Below are positions 10,717 through 19,547 of a stretch of DNA of 43,047 bases, piece after piece. Within the stretch, counting starts at the first letter, position 1; every line of letters begins with the position of its first letter. The position numbers were made by a program, and so were the translations under genes. The stretch comes from Desulfobulbaceae bacterium. Its GTDB lineage: Bacteria > Desulfobacterota > Desulfobulbia > Desulfobulbales > Desulfobulbaceae. Under the pieces are notes generated by a model. The model made no database searches. It was given only the letters and a program-made list of their open reading frames with translations, and was not told where the DNA came from. The stretch lies in assembly GCA_012744275.1 (NCBI GenBank), contig JAAYIE010000129.1, positions 1 to 43,047 on the forward strand, read 5' to 3'.

Positions 10717-13700
10717 ATGGGCATTGACACCAGCCCTGGCCATGAACTCTTGGCACAGGCCCGTTCACTCTCCACGGAAGCTTATCTGCTGTTGCAACTG
10801 ACGGCGGTACTCTACGAGCCGGTTTCAACCAGTTTTCTTTCGAGATCTTTTCTGGCGCTCGGCCACTTTCTCCCGGGCGACCACCGCCCTCGCTACGACG
10901 ATGTCCTCAGCGTCGTCAGCCGTTTGCGCCAGCAGGGTTTGCTATCCAACCAGAATCAGTGCCCGCCGGTACTGGCTGAACTGCTGGTGCGCGAGAGCAT
11001 TAAAGAAAAACGCTTTGCTCGGCTGGCAGCATTTGTGGAACAGAGTACGCCCATGGAGTATCAGCATGGTCGTTGGCAGCTGCGCTGCTGGCGGGCTCTG
11101 CGTCAGTTCCGCATAGGCGTGTACAGCCAGAACAGTGAGGCTATTGAAGAAGCGCTCGCATTTTTGCAACACAGCGAATGCCGCCATCTTTTTGCAGGAG
11201 AATCGCCGGTTACTCTAGTGCTGACCTGCGCTTTTGATCCGGACTGGTTCAGCGCTCTGCCGTCTTTCCTGCAGTTCCTGCTCTTAAATCACATGGTTGA
11301 TGCTGGTATCGCCAGCCTGAAACATGTACCTGCGATCCTGGAGTATCTGCAGGAAGAGGTCCCCAAACGCATCGCTGAGGCTGAGCAAATCCCGTTTCTC
11401 AGACTCTGCGCTAATCTCTACATCGTTCGCGGTGATTTAAACGCCCTTGGGTGCCTGCTGGACAACCATGAAGAATTGTTCGCCGGAACGGGGCTACGGG
11501 GAACCCTTGCGTTTATGCAGGGGCAGGTGGAGCAGGCGCATGCACTGTTCCAACAGGACCTGCAACTCCAGGCCCGCCTGCTCAGTACTGACAATCCAGT
11601 GTTTTTTGGCTTGCCCGGCTTCTTTGCCGTGGTAAGCCAGCTGCGCTTGGGGGGCGAGGAGGCGCTGCGCGCTACTTCGCAATCACTTGCACACATGCTT
11701 GCACATCTGCGGGAAGGAGCAGCGGAAGCTTTGCCGCTCCGCTGTCTTGTCGCCTTTACTGCCCATCTCCTGGGGGAAACGCCTGATCTTTTGCCACTTA
11801 GCTCGGCCTTGGCAACGGAAGAACATCAAGCCTCACTTGTGCTGGCCCTGGTCGTCTTCCACTGGCTGGGGCTGGATATTGCTCCCGAGTTTGCGGATCG
11901 TCTGGAGCAGCTACAGCAGCAGGCCCAAGAGGAGGGGTATTGCTGGGTAGCTCGGCAAGCCGCAGCCCTGCGTGTAGAGATTAGTGGAGTCAATGTGCCT
12001 GTGCGACCAGTGGGTTGTGTGGACGACAACCAGTTCCTTACCTTGGGCAGTCTGTTCAAACCGACAGCGGATTGGCAGCACAGTCTCAGTGAATTGATAG
12101 AGGCGGTGCATGCGGTGCATCAACCCGACCCCATGCGTCGTCTAGCCTGGTTTGTCAGCTATACGGGCGGTAATTTGTCGCTCTTGCCCAAGGAACAGCG
12201 CCGCAGTGCACAGGGGAAATGGAGTGCCGGCAGAGCTATTTCCCTAGCCAGATTAGCGGCAACAGATCAGCCTTATTTTACCAGGCAGGATCAACGCCTG
12301 CGCGCAGCCCTGGTGCGAGCGGATTCTACCAGCGGCACGGCTGCCGAGGCGTTCATCTTTGATCCCGAACTTGCCCTGCCGGCACTGATAGGCCATCCTT
12401 TGGTTTTTTTGCAGCAGTCTCCGAAAACTCCGGTTGAAATCATTAGCGCAGAACCGGAACTGATGGTGGAGCGTCGGGGAGATTTCCTCTTTTTGCACTT
12501 TCCCCAACCCTTTGGTGCGGCATCGATCTGTGTCTGGCCGGAAACCGCTACTCGTTTCAAGGTGGTACATATCCGGGAAGAGCATCGGCGGGTGGCTGCC
12601 ATTACTGGGCAACGCGGTCTGCAGGTACCACTCTCCGCCAGCACCGAAGTGCTCGCAACCATCGGTCGTTTGGCTTCCTTCATGACCGTGCACTCGGCTA
12701 TTGACATGCCCGAATCCGGCGAACCGTTGACAACTGTGCCTGGTGACACTACTCCCCATGTGCATATCATTCCCTTTGGCAGCGGTTTTCGCATTGAACT
12801 TTTTGTGCGGCCTTTTGCCACTCAGGGGCCGTATCTCAAACCCGGCATCGGCGCAGCCAATCTTATTGCAGAAATTGACGGCAAAAGGCTGAAGAGCAGG
12901 CGCGATCTTAAACTGGAGGAGAGCAGGGCGCGGGAAGTGGAGGAGAGCTGCCCCATGCTCGATCTGGCCATTGATATGGAGGTTGGCCGTCGGCGTGAGT
13001 GGCATCTGACAGAACCGGACGAGTGCCTGCAGATACTGCTTGAGCTGGATGCCATCCGCGACCAGATAGTTCTGGAATGGCCGGAAGGGGAGAAGCTGTC
13101 GATACGGCGTCAGGTGGGTATCGGTCAGCTCAACCTGAATATCCGTACTGCCCAGCAGGATTGGTTCGCCCTGTCAGGGCGGGTGCAGCTGGATGAGAAT
13201 GAAGTAGTGGAGTTGAAATTCCTTTTGGAAAAGGCACGACAGTCTAAAAGCCGTTTCATTCCCCTTGGTGAAGGCCAGTTTTTGGCCCTGACTCAGGAAT
13301 TTCGCAATCGACTTGATGAGCTGCTCTATTACGGTTCCGTAGATGCAGCCGGTAAACAGGAAATTCGCGTACATGCCCTGGCGGCTATGGCACTTGGCGA
13401 CCTTGGCCAACAGGCCAACACCGAGGCTGAAGAGCAGTGGCGTCAGCGCCTACGGGCGATGGAGGAAGTGCAGCAGCTCAGGCCCAAAATACCGGGTACA
13501 CTCAAGGCAGAACTGCGGGATTATCAGAAGGAAGGCTTTGTCTGGATGAGCCGGATGGCGGCGCTGGGTTTCGGCGCTTGCCTGGCCGACGATATGGGTT
13601 TGGGTAAAACCCTGCAATCTTTGGCGCTTATCCTAGCCCGGGCCAAGGGAGGTCCCACCCTGGTGGTCGCACCCACCTCGGTGTGCATGAACTGGCAGGC

Positions 13701-14880
13701 AGAAATTTGCCGTTTTGCGCCAACCCTCAATATCCAGCTTCTGGCAGATCTACCGCGCGGTTCTACTACCCACAGCTTCAAACCCTATGATGTCCTTATC
13801 TGCAGCTATACCCTGCTGCAGCAGGAAAAGAAGTCACTCGCTTCTGTGGATTGGCAAACCATAGTTTTGGATGAGGCCCAAGCCATTAAAAATGCAGCCA
13901 CCAAGCGTTCCCAAGCGGCCATGCAGCTTAAGGGGGCCTTTCGCCTGATCACCACCGGTACTCCCATTGAAAACCATCTGGGCGAATTGTGGAACCTGTT
14001 TGCCTTTATCAATCCGGGACTTTTAGGCAGTTTCAAGCAGTTCAACCGGCGTTTCGGCATTCCCATTGAAAAACACAGAGACAGGGCCGCCCGGAAAATG
14101 CTTAAAAAGCTGATCCGGCCCTTTATGCTCAGACGTATAAAGGCCGAGGTGTTGGATGAACTGCCGCCCCGCACCGAGGTGACTCTGCAGGTGGAATTAA
14201 GCCCTGAAGAACGCCATTTTTATGAGGCCCTGCGTCAACAGGCCCTGGAAAATATAGAAAGCGGCAGGGACCAGGGCGTGAGGCAGATTCGGATTCTGGC
14301 AGAAATCATGCGGCTTAGGCGAGCCTGCTGCAACCCCAGGCTGGTGGATGATTCCATGCAGATTGGCTCAAGCAAGGAGCAGGTCTTTTCCGAGGTGCTG
14401 GATGAACTCATAGGTGGAGGGCACAGGGCCCTGGTATTCAGTCAGTTCACCGGGCATCTTGCACTCTTGCGACGGCATCTTGATGACAAGGACATCAGCT
14501 ACTGCTACCTGGATGGTTCCACCGCAGCCACTCAGCGACGCAAGCAGGTGGAAACTTTCCAGTCCGGAGAGGCGCCTCTGTTTTTGATCAGCCTCAAGGC
14601 CGGCGGTTTGGGATTGAATTTGACGGCTGCAGATTATGTCATCCACATGGATCCCTGGTGGAACCCGGCGGTGGAGGATCAGGCCGCTGACCGTGCTCAC
14701 CGTATCGGCCAGAAACGGCCGGTGACTGTCTACCGTCTGGTGACCGTTGATACCATCGAAGAGAAGATCGTCCGTCTGCATCACGAAAAGCGTGACCTGG
14801 CCCACTCACTGCTCGAAGGCACGGACATCAGCGCCCGTATCAGTGCAGAGGAACTCCTGGAGCTGATCCGCGGCCAGTAG
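10717..14880 (+). CDS. Large SNF2-family helicase-like ATPase
   Basis: A 1387-residue protein whose last 440 residues form a complete SNF2/Rad54-type double-stranded DNA translocase motor. Motif I is DDMGLGKT at about residue 960, motif II DEAQ at about 1050, then TGTPIENH, the helicase C-terminal half (VFSQFTGH, DGSTAATQRR) and motif VI DRAHRIGQ at about 1324. Residues 1-900 are not a known enzyme domain. The first half is Leu/Ala-rich helical repeat-like sequence (for example GQVEQAHALFQQDLQLQ, TPR-like); the second half (about 560-860) is beta-rich. I see no SWIM-type CxC...CxH zinc motif, which many bacterial SNF2 proteins have. Start ATG 10717 is chosen on position; the upstream signal is weak. 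It stands alone, not beside a restriction or DISARM-type set, so a DNA repair or transcription role is as likely as defence. Confidence 0.9.
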   Translation: MGIDTSPGHELLAQARSLSTEAYLLLQLTAVLYEPVSTSFLSRSFLALGHFLPGDHRPRYDDVLSVVSRLRQQGLLSNQNQCPPVLAELLVRESIKEKRFARLAAFVEQSTPMEYQHGRWQLRCWRALRQFRIGVYSQNSEAIEEALAFLQHSECRHLFAGESPVTLVLTCAFDPDWFSALPSFLQFLLLNHMVDAGIASLKHVPAILEYLQEEVPKRIAEAEQIPFLRLCANLYIVRGDLNALGCLLDNHEELFAGTGLRGTLAFMQGQVEQAHALFQQDLQLQARLLSTDNPVFFGLPGFFAVVSQLRLGGEEALRATSQSLAHMLAHLREGAAEALPLRCLVAFTAHLLGETPDLLPLSSALATEEHQASLVLALVVFHWLGLDIAPEFADRLEQLQQQAQEEGYCWVARQAAALRVEISGVNVPVRPVGCVDDNQFLTLGSLFKPTADWQHSLSELIEAVHAVHQPDPMRRLAWFVSYTGGNLSLLPKEQRRSAQGKWSAGRAISLARLAATDQPYFTRQDQRLRAALVRADSTSGTAAEAFIFDPELALPALIGHPLVFLQQSPKTPVEIISAEPELMVERRGDFLFLHFPQPFGAASICVWPETATRFKVVHIREEHRRVAAITGQRGLQVPLSASTEVLATIGRLASFMTVHSAIDMPESGEPLTTVPGDTTPHVHIIPFGSGFRIELFVRPFATQGPYLKPGIGAANLIAEIDGKRLKSRRDLKLEESRAREVEESCPMLDLAIDMEVGRRREWHLTEPDECLQILLELDAIRDQIVLEWPEGEKLSIRRQVGIGQLNLNIRTAQQDWFALSGRVQLDENEVVELKFLLEKARQSKSRFIPLGEGQFLALTQEFRNRLDELLYYGSVDAAGKQEIRVHALAAMALGDLGQQANTEAEEQWRQRLRAMEEVQQLRPKIPGTLKAELRDYQKEGFVWMSRMAALGFGACLADDMGLGKTLQSLALILARAKGGPTLVVAPTSVCMNWQAEICRFAPTLNIQLLADLPRGSTTHSFKPYDVLICSYTLLQQEKKSLASVDWQTIVLDEAQAIKNAATKRSQAAMQLKGAFRLITTGTPIENHLGELWNLFAFINPGLLGSFKQFNRRFGIPIEKHRDRAARKMLKKLIRPFMLRRIKAEVLDELPPRTEVTLQVELSPEERHFYEALRQQALENIESGRDQGVRQIRILAEIMRLRRACCNPRLVDDSMQIGSSKEQVFSEVLDELIGGGHRALVFSQFTGHLALLRRHLDDKDISYCYLDGSTAATQRRKQVETFQSGEAPLFLISLKAGGLGLNLTAADYVIHMDPWWNPAVEDQAADRAHRIGQKRPVTVYRLVTVDTIEEKIVRLHHEKRDLAHSLLEGTDISARISAEELLELIRGQ

Positions 14881-14954
14881 CACCAGCGTAAAACACTTAC
14901 ACACCAGGGCACGCTTTTTACCGCCCCACGAAAATCCATCCTTGCTACTGCAAA

Positions 14955-17612
14955 CTACACCGGCAAGACTTTTTCTACATCTTCCTGCGACTGCAACCCA
15001 GGGTCTTCTGGCCCCTGTAAAGGCGGCATAACGCCCACCAGCCGGGCTGGCAGGCGTGGCATACCGCTGATCAAAGAAACCAGTACTGCCGATAGATAAG
15101 GTATGGCCTGAATGGAGAGCATTCCCGCCCAAACCCGGACATCGATCATCTCCGAGTCGAAACGAAGCATAACACCCACCACGGCGAGTATGAGTGCAAT
15201 GGCAAACAGCAGTTCCTCGCGTGCGTCCGCCAAGGCCTTGAAAACGGCATTGGCATCGGCTTTTTTCGGTGTACGAAAAAAGCCGATACGTCTGGTGATG
15301 AAACCGGTGAGCATGGCCCGGGCAATAGTGTGGGACAGGGCCAGTCCGGCTAATCCTGCCATCAGGCTCTGTCGCCAGGAAGCAATAACCCGGTTACGGT
15401 ATAAAAAGATCATCTTCGTACTTTTAAAGAAGAAGAGCGCCACGGGTAAAAAGGCGAAAATCATATGCGGTGGTGCAATTTGGTCTGGAAACAGCACCAT
15501 GGCGACCGACCAGCCAATGGCCAGCAGGTTGAAGAGCATGTTGACGCCGTCGGCAAACCAGGGCAGCCAGCCTGCCAGGAAGTGGTAGCGCTGACCGCTG
15601 GTGAGTTTGCTGGCTTTAAGTCCCAGCATTTCCATGAGGTGATGGCGCAGGATGAGCACCGAACCGTAGGCCCAGCGAAAACGCTGTTTTTTGTAATCAA
15701 GAAAAGTGTCCGGCATCAGGCCTCTACCCAGGGTACAGGGCAGGTAGCTGGCATCATATCCCTGTTCGAAGATGCGCAGGCCAAGTTCGGCATCTTCAGT
15801 GATGCACCACTCCGACCAAGCGCCCACCTCTTCCAGCACCCGGCGACGCACCATGGTCATGGTACCGTGCTGAATGATGGCATTACGCTCGTTGCGGGTG
15901 ATCATGCCGATCTGAAAAAAACCCCGGTACTCAGCCAAACACATGGCCTTAAAGGCGTTTTCACCACCGTCGCGATAGTCCTGCGGCGCCTGCACAATGG
16001 CCATGTTCTCGTCGCTGAACTGTGGAGTCAGTATGCGCAGCCAGTTGGGTGCAACCTCATAGTCACTGTCAATCACTGCCACAACCTCGGCCTCGGGAGC
16101 AGTGCGCTGCAGGGCATAGTTCAATGCGCCCGCTTTAAATCCGGCCAGTGGGGCGACGTGGAAGAAACGGAATCTGGATCCCAGCTCTTCGCAGCAGGCT
16201 TCTACCGGCCGCCACACTGCCTCGTCTTTGGTGTTGTTGTCGATAACCAGTACCTCGAAGCGAGGGTAGTCGAGTTGGCTCAAGGCCCTCAAGGTCTGGA
16301 TCATCATGTCCGGTGGTTCGTTGTAACAGGGCACATGCACCGACACATAGGGCAATGCTTCGTCGGGCAGGGTTTTGTGTTCTGTTCTTGGCAGACGCTT
16401 CCATTTTTTGATCCACAAGGCCTCCGCCCATTCGTGCGCTTCGGCAAGGATAACCAAGATAGCCCCACCAGCCGCGGCCATAAGGAGGATACCTACAATC
16501 AGGGTGGATATGGTCAGGTACTGTCGCTGGAAATCGTAAATCAGCCAGACTGCGAAGGTGGCAATGCCGTAGGCAACCAGGGCCAGAAAACCGCGTCCCC
16601 GATTGAGCAGGCCTCTGCTGTCACGGAAAAGAAAGAGCAGCAGCAGCATAGACAGGGCGATGCTGATTGCCGCCAGTGCGCGCCATTGGGGAATGCGTTG
16701 CACCGGCTGGGTGAATTCAAATTTTGGGAGGCGAGCATCGTTATAGACACCCCAGTATGCGCCTGCCGCACCTTCTAGTTCCAGGCCTTTCCAGCGCTGA
16801 TCAAAGGCCTCCATAATGTAGTAGGTGTAGTTGTTTTTCCCGGCCACATCGAGAAAACGGCGGAGAAAAGTGGCCTGGTTGGCCGGAGAGGCGATAGCTC
16901 CCTGGCGGATACGTCCCGAACTCGGCCAGCCAACCTCACCGATGACAACGTGTTTGTCCGGAAAGGCGCGGCGGATTTCTTCGTAACGATCCACGCAGTA
17001 CTGCACAGCAAGATCGTTGGGTACTGCTTCCCAGTAGGGCAGCAGGTGGATAGTAATGAAATCCACATGCTCGGCCAGTTTCGGGTTTTGCAGCCAGATA
17101 TGCCATGGTTCAGCCAGGCTGACCGGCGCCCACACCTTCTGTTTAACCCGTTTCAGGTAGCTGATGGCTTCATCGACCGTAATATCCTTTCTGAGGATGG
17201 CCTCGTTACTGACAATGACCCGTACTATGTTCTTGTGATACTGTTGGAATACTTCAACAAGCCTGTTCAGCTGCTTGTCGTTGGTCTCCTTGTCCTTGTC
17301 TATCCAGGCGCCGAGCGCCACATTGATCTGTCGGGCTGCCGCCAGTCTGGGTATCTCCGCCAGCGTTCCTTCCATACTGTAGGTACGAACTGCGTGCGTC
17401 TTGCCCTCAAGCAGGGCGAGGTCGGCGTCAATCTGCTCCACAGTGGGTAGCTGATGTTTGACGGGCGTTTGTTCGCCGCGGTAGGGCGAGAAGGAAAATC
17501 CCTGAATCTTTGGCGGCCAGGGCGGCTCCATATTGGGAGAATTGACCACATTCCAGAGCAATGCAGCGAGGCACCCCATGAGGATGGTGATTAAAAGACC
17601 TGAACGATTCAT
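14955..17612 (-). CDS. GH17-GT2 fusion, NdvB-like beta-glucan synthase
   Basis: An 885-residue inner-membrane protein. After an N-terminal signal-anchor (about 5-23) comes a periplasmic glycoside hydrolase family 17 domain (about 37-300). Its catalytic acid/base is Glu137 (IVSNEA) and its nucleophile Glu226 (VIGEVGWPS). Three membrane segments (about 310-330, 342-360, 366-390) lead to a cytoplasmic family 2 glycosyltransferase with Asp458, DSD 515-517, TED 605-607 and QRFRW 643-647, the full processive-synthase set. More membrane segments (about 690-850) complete the channel. This order is that of NdvB in pseudomonads, where the GT2 builds beta-glucan from UDP-glucose and the GH17 domain remodels or cyclises beta-1,3-linked chains. 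Product here is inferred to be a periplasmic or secreted beta-1,3-type glucan. It is a single gene, convergent with the SNF2 gene. Confidence 0.88.
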   Translation of the reverse strand: MNRSGLLITILMGCLAALLWNVVNSPNMEPPWPPKIQGFSFSPYRGEQTPVKHQLPTVEQIDADLALLEGKTHAVRTYSMEGTLAEIPRLAAARQINVALGAWIDKDKETNDKQLNRLVEVFQQYHKNIVRVIVSNEAILRKDITVDEAISYLKRVKQKVWAPVSLAEPWHIWLQNPKLAEHVDFITIHLLPYWEAVPNDLAVQYCVDRYEEIRRAFPDKHVVIGEVGWPSSGRIRQGAIASPANQATFLRRFLDVAGKNNYTYYIMEAFDQRWKGLELEGAAGAYWGVYNDARLPKFEFTQPVQRIPQWRALAAISIALSMLLLLFLFRDSRGLLNRGRGFLALVAYGIATFAVWLIYDFQRQYLTISTLIVGILLMAAAGGAILVILAEAHEWAEALWIKKWKRLPRTEHKTLPDEALPYVSVHVPCYNEPPDMMIQTLRALSQLDYPRFEVLVIDNNTKDEAVWRPVEACCEELGSRFRFFHVAPLAGFKAGALNYALQRTAPEAEVVAVIDSDYEVAPNWLRILTPQFSDENMAIVQAPQDYRDGGENAFKAMCLAEYRGFFQIGMITRNERNAIIQHGTMTMVRRRVLEEVGAWSEWCITEDAELGLRIFEQGYDASYLPCTLGRGLMPDTFLDYKKQRFRWAYGSVLILRHHLMEMLGLKASKLTSGQRYHFLAGWLPWFADGVNMLFNLLAIGWSVAMVLFPDQIAPPHMIFAFLPVALFFFKSTKMIFLYRNRVIASWRQSLMAGLAGLALSHTIARAMLTGFITRRIGFFRTPKKADANAVFKALADAREELLFAIALILAVVGVMLRFDSEMIDVRVWAGMLSIQAIPYLSAVLVSLISGMPRLPARLVGVMPPLQGPEDPGLQSQEDVEKVLPV

Positions 17613-17930
17613 GGATAGATTACGGTGAAAAAGGATCTGCGCTCAGCCTGCTACGAAGTTGGTGAGTGCGGTTGAGAAGACGACAACAGTCCAAGTAAGC
17701 ATGCTTAGATCACTTTAGTGAGGCTGTCAAGAAACGAATATATCCCGTATGGAAGCATTGTTTCATCCCAATCTTGTATGAAAACGCTCTCTGTGCCGGT
17801 TTTGAAAAATACGCCGAAACGTATCAGTGTACGTTTGTGTCATATTTTCCTTACCTGATAGAGCAGCTATGATTTGGAATTGGAATCAGATGCAGGCGAG
17901 TGCACTGTTTTGGCGACTGTCAAACCCGGA
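17613..17930. other. Intergenic region upstream of the glucan synthase gene
   Basis: A 318-base gap between two minus-strand genes, recO (which ends at 17931) and the GH17-GT2 gene. It holds the putative promoter at 17702-17730. No open frame or RNA gene is supported, and no terminator with a T run is evident behind recO. Confidence 0.5.
17702..17730 (-). promoter_or_regulatory. Putative promoter of the glucan synthase gene with palindrome in the spacer
   Basis: On the minus strand a perfect TTGACA (17730-17725) is followed after 17 bases by TAAGCA (17707-17702), a poor -10. The spacer contains the inverted repeat TCACT-TT-AGTGA (17710-17721), which is where a repressor could sit. The -35 and spacing support a promoter; the -10 does not strongly. 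Confidence 0.35.
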
Positions 17931-18710
17931 TTAATGTGAGTACATGAGTTGTCGGCGCAGTATGCGCCAGGCGTGCATGTCTGTCTGCAGCAGATGTTGT
18001 GAATAGAGTTGGAGCATGTCGAGACCCTCCATGATACAGGATGGCGACGGTTGCAGTTTGCGCAGGGTGAGCAGGTCGGTATGCTGGGCGAAGTCCAGCA
18101 TACGCAGGGTCTGCAGGGACAGGATGTTTGCTTCCGCCGCCTGCACTGGCCGACAGCTGCCACAAGTGAGGGCAGCCCCGCTAGGCCCTTGTGGAGGCAA
18201 ACAGACACTGCCGGCTTCGGTAATAGGATTGCCACATCGACAACAGGTTGTAAAATCGGGCTTGTAACCTGCCAATTGCAGCAGTCTCAGGTGGAAAAAA
18301 AGAGGGTATTTATAAAATCTATCATTCCGATTGATTTCGGCCATGGCCCAGATCAGCATGGTATAGATGCGACTGTCCGCATCCAATTCCCTGGTGAAGC
18401 AGAGGGTCAGTTCACTGATGCAACAAGCAGCCAAGTACTTGGAATACTGCTGCCGCACCTGGATATTGGCATGGATAAGGTCGGCGTCTTCCAAAAAATG
18501 GAGACCCGAGGCACTGCGCGGCGGGCGATAGTACAAACAGAGCTGGGAGAAGGGTTCTAGTTTGTTACTGAAGCGCTTTTTACTCTTTTGCGCACCTTTG
18601 GCTATGGCGGTGATGCGTCCAGACTGGGGGCTGTACCAGGTAACCAGCTTGTCGCTCTCGCCATGGGGGGCGATGCGCAGGATCAGCCCATCGCCGGCAG
18701 ATGGTGTCAT
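17931..18710 (-). CDS. recO: DNA repair protein RecO
   Basis: RecO works with RecR to load RecA on SSB-coated single-stranded DNA at gaps (RecFOR pathway) and anneals complementary strands. The 259-residue protein has the N-terminal OB fold (GLILRIAPHGESDKLVTWYS, IAKGAQKSKKRF) and the helical C-terminal half. A four-Cys zinc site is present, Cys156/Cys159 and Cys183/Cys186. The length is typical. Its ATG overlaps the stop of the upstream RodZ-like gene (ATGA at 18710-18707), so the two are translationally coupled. Confidence 0.95.
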   Translation of the reverse strand: MTPSAGDGLILRIAPHGESDKLVTWYSPQSGRITAIAKGAQKSKKRFSNKLEPFSQLCLYYRPPRSASGLHFLEDADLIHANIQVRQQYSKYLAACCISELTLCFTRELDADSRIYTMLIWAMAEINRNDRFYKYPLFFHLRLLQLAGYKPDFTTCCRCGNPITEAGSVCLPPQGPSGAALTCGSCRPVQAAEANILSLQTLRMLDFAQHTDLLTLRKLQPSPSCIMEGLDMLQLYSQHLLQTDMHAWRILRRQLMYSH

Positions 18711-19495
18711 GACGCAGATGGAGCAGCCCTGAGGCTGAGCTTGTACTGTCCGTTTGCTTGGGTAGGAAAGCCGAGCGGTTGCCCATTGACACGTAATTCA
18801 GCGCTGTGGGGCTCGACAAATTCTATGCGAATGGATGAATTTGCCTCCCAGTTGACCTTACTTTCCTTGACAAAGGTTTCCTTGGAAACGCTGTCGCCGT
18901 CCAATTGCAGGATTATCTCAGTATCCTTGAGGAAATGTACTTCCAAATGAAGAGCCTTTGTGGTGGCGGCGGCACTGGTTTGAGGATGGGCTGGATGATA
19001 GGCAAGTGTACTGGAGGCGGGGATGGTGCGGACCTTATGGACGAAGTAGGAGAAGGGATTCCAGCCGGTATATAAGCAGAATATGCTGACCACAAACACA
19101 ATGAAGGCCAGCAGGATCAGGGCACTGGCAACAGGGGTGAGCCTGGTTGGTTCGGCGAGCTTTCTGACATGCAGCCAGTCGCTGCTGAGGAAGTTGGTGT
19201 TAAGGCAGGCTCTGTGGCTATGACCCCGCTCCTGCAAAAAACGCTCGGCCAGATCCGGGCCGTCGAGGCCAATATATTCGGCATACAAGCGTACAAAGCC
19301 ACGCGTGTAGGTATCAGCAGGCAAACGGTCGTAATCGGCGCGTTCTATGGCCTGCAAATTAACCAGGGAGATACGGGTGGCATCGGCAACATCCTGAAGG
19401 CTCAGCCTCTCTTTTTCCCGGGCCATTCGCAGGGTTGCGCCTGCAGATGGTGGCGCAGCATGTTGCGCTTCAGTGTCAGTGAGTGGCGTGGTCAT
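18707..19495 (-). CDS. rodZ: RodZ-like helix-turn-helix membrane protein
   Basis: A 262-residue protein with the RodZ plan. A cytoplasmic helix-turn-helix domain (about 19-90; GATLRMAREKERLSLQDVA) is followed by a short basic stretch, one membrane helix (about 119-143), and a periplasmic DUF4115-type beta domain (about 180-258) ending in a conserved FPTQANGQYKLSL pattern. In other bacteria RodZ ties MreB filaments to the elongation complex. The frame is open to 19669, but ATG 19495 is the right start: GAGGA lies just upstream, and the extension would run into the surA coding end. Order is surA, rodZ, recO on one strand; surA ends 52 bases before this start and recO overlaps its stop. Some RodZ-like proteins act as regulators rather than shape factors. 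Confidence 0.85.
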   Translation of the reverse strand: MTTPLTDTEAQHAAPPSAGATLRMAREKERLSLQDVADATRISLVNLQAIERADYDRLPADTYTRGFVRLYAEYIGLDGPDLAERFLQERGHSHRACLNTNFLSSDWLHVRKLAEPTRLTPVASALILLAFIVFVVSIFCLYTGWNPFSYFVHKVRTIPASSTLAYHPAHPQTSAAATTKALHLEVHFLKDTEIILQLDGDSVSKETFVKESKVNWEANSSIRIEFVEPHSAELRVNGQPLGFPTQANGQYKLSLRAAPSAS

Positions 19496-19547
19496 CGGTT
19501 GTTCCTCAAAAGGGCATCCGCGCTTGCGTAATACACCTGTTCGAACC

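Noticed and set aside
15465-16778. A 437-codon open frame on the plus strand
   Set aside because: It lies entirely antisense to the GH17-GT2 gene, whose catalytic motifs are intact; the antisense product has no family resemblance and a shadow composition.
18009-18560. A 183-codon plus-strand frame
   Set aside because: Antisense to recO, which has a full zinc site and OB fold.
19539-19547. GTTCGAACC, as in a tRNA T-arm
   Set aside because: No acceptor, D or anticodon arm can be built around it; it lies in the short gap between surA and rodZ.
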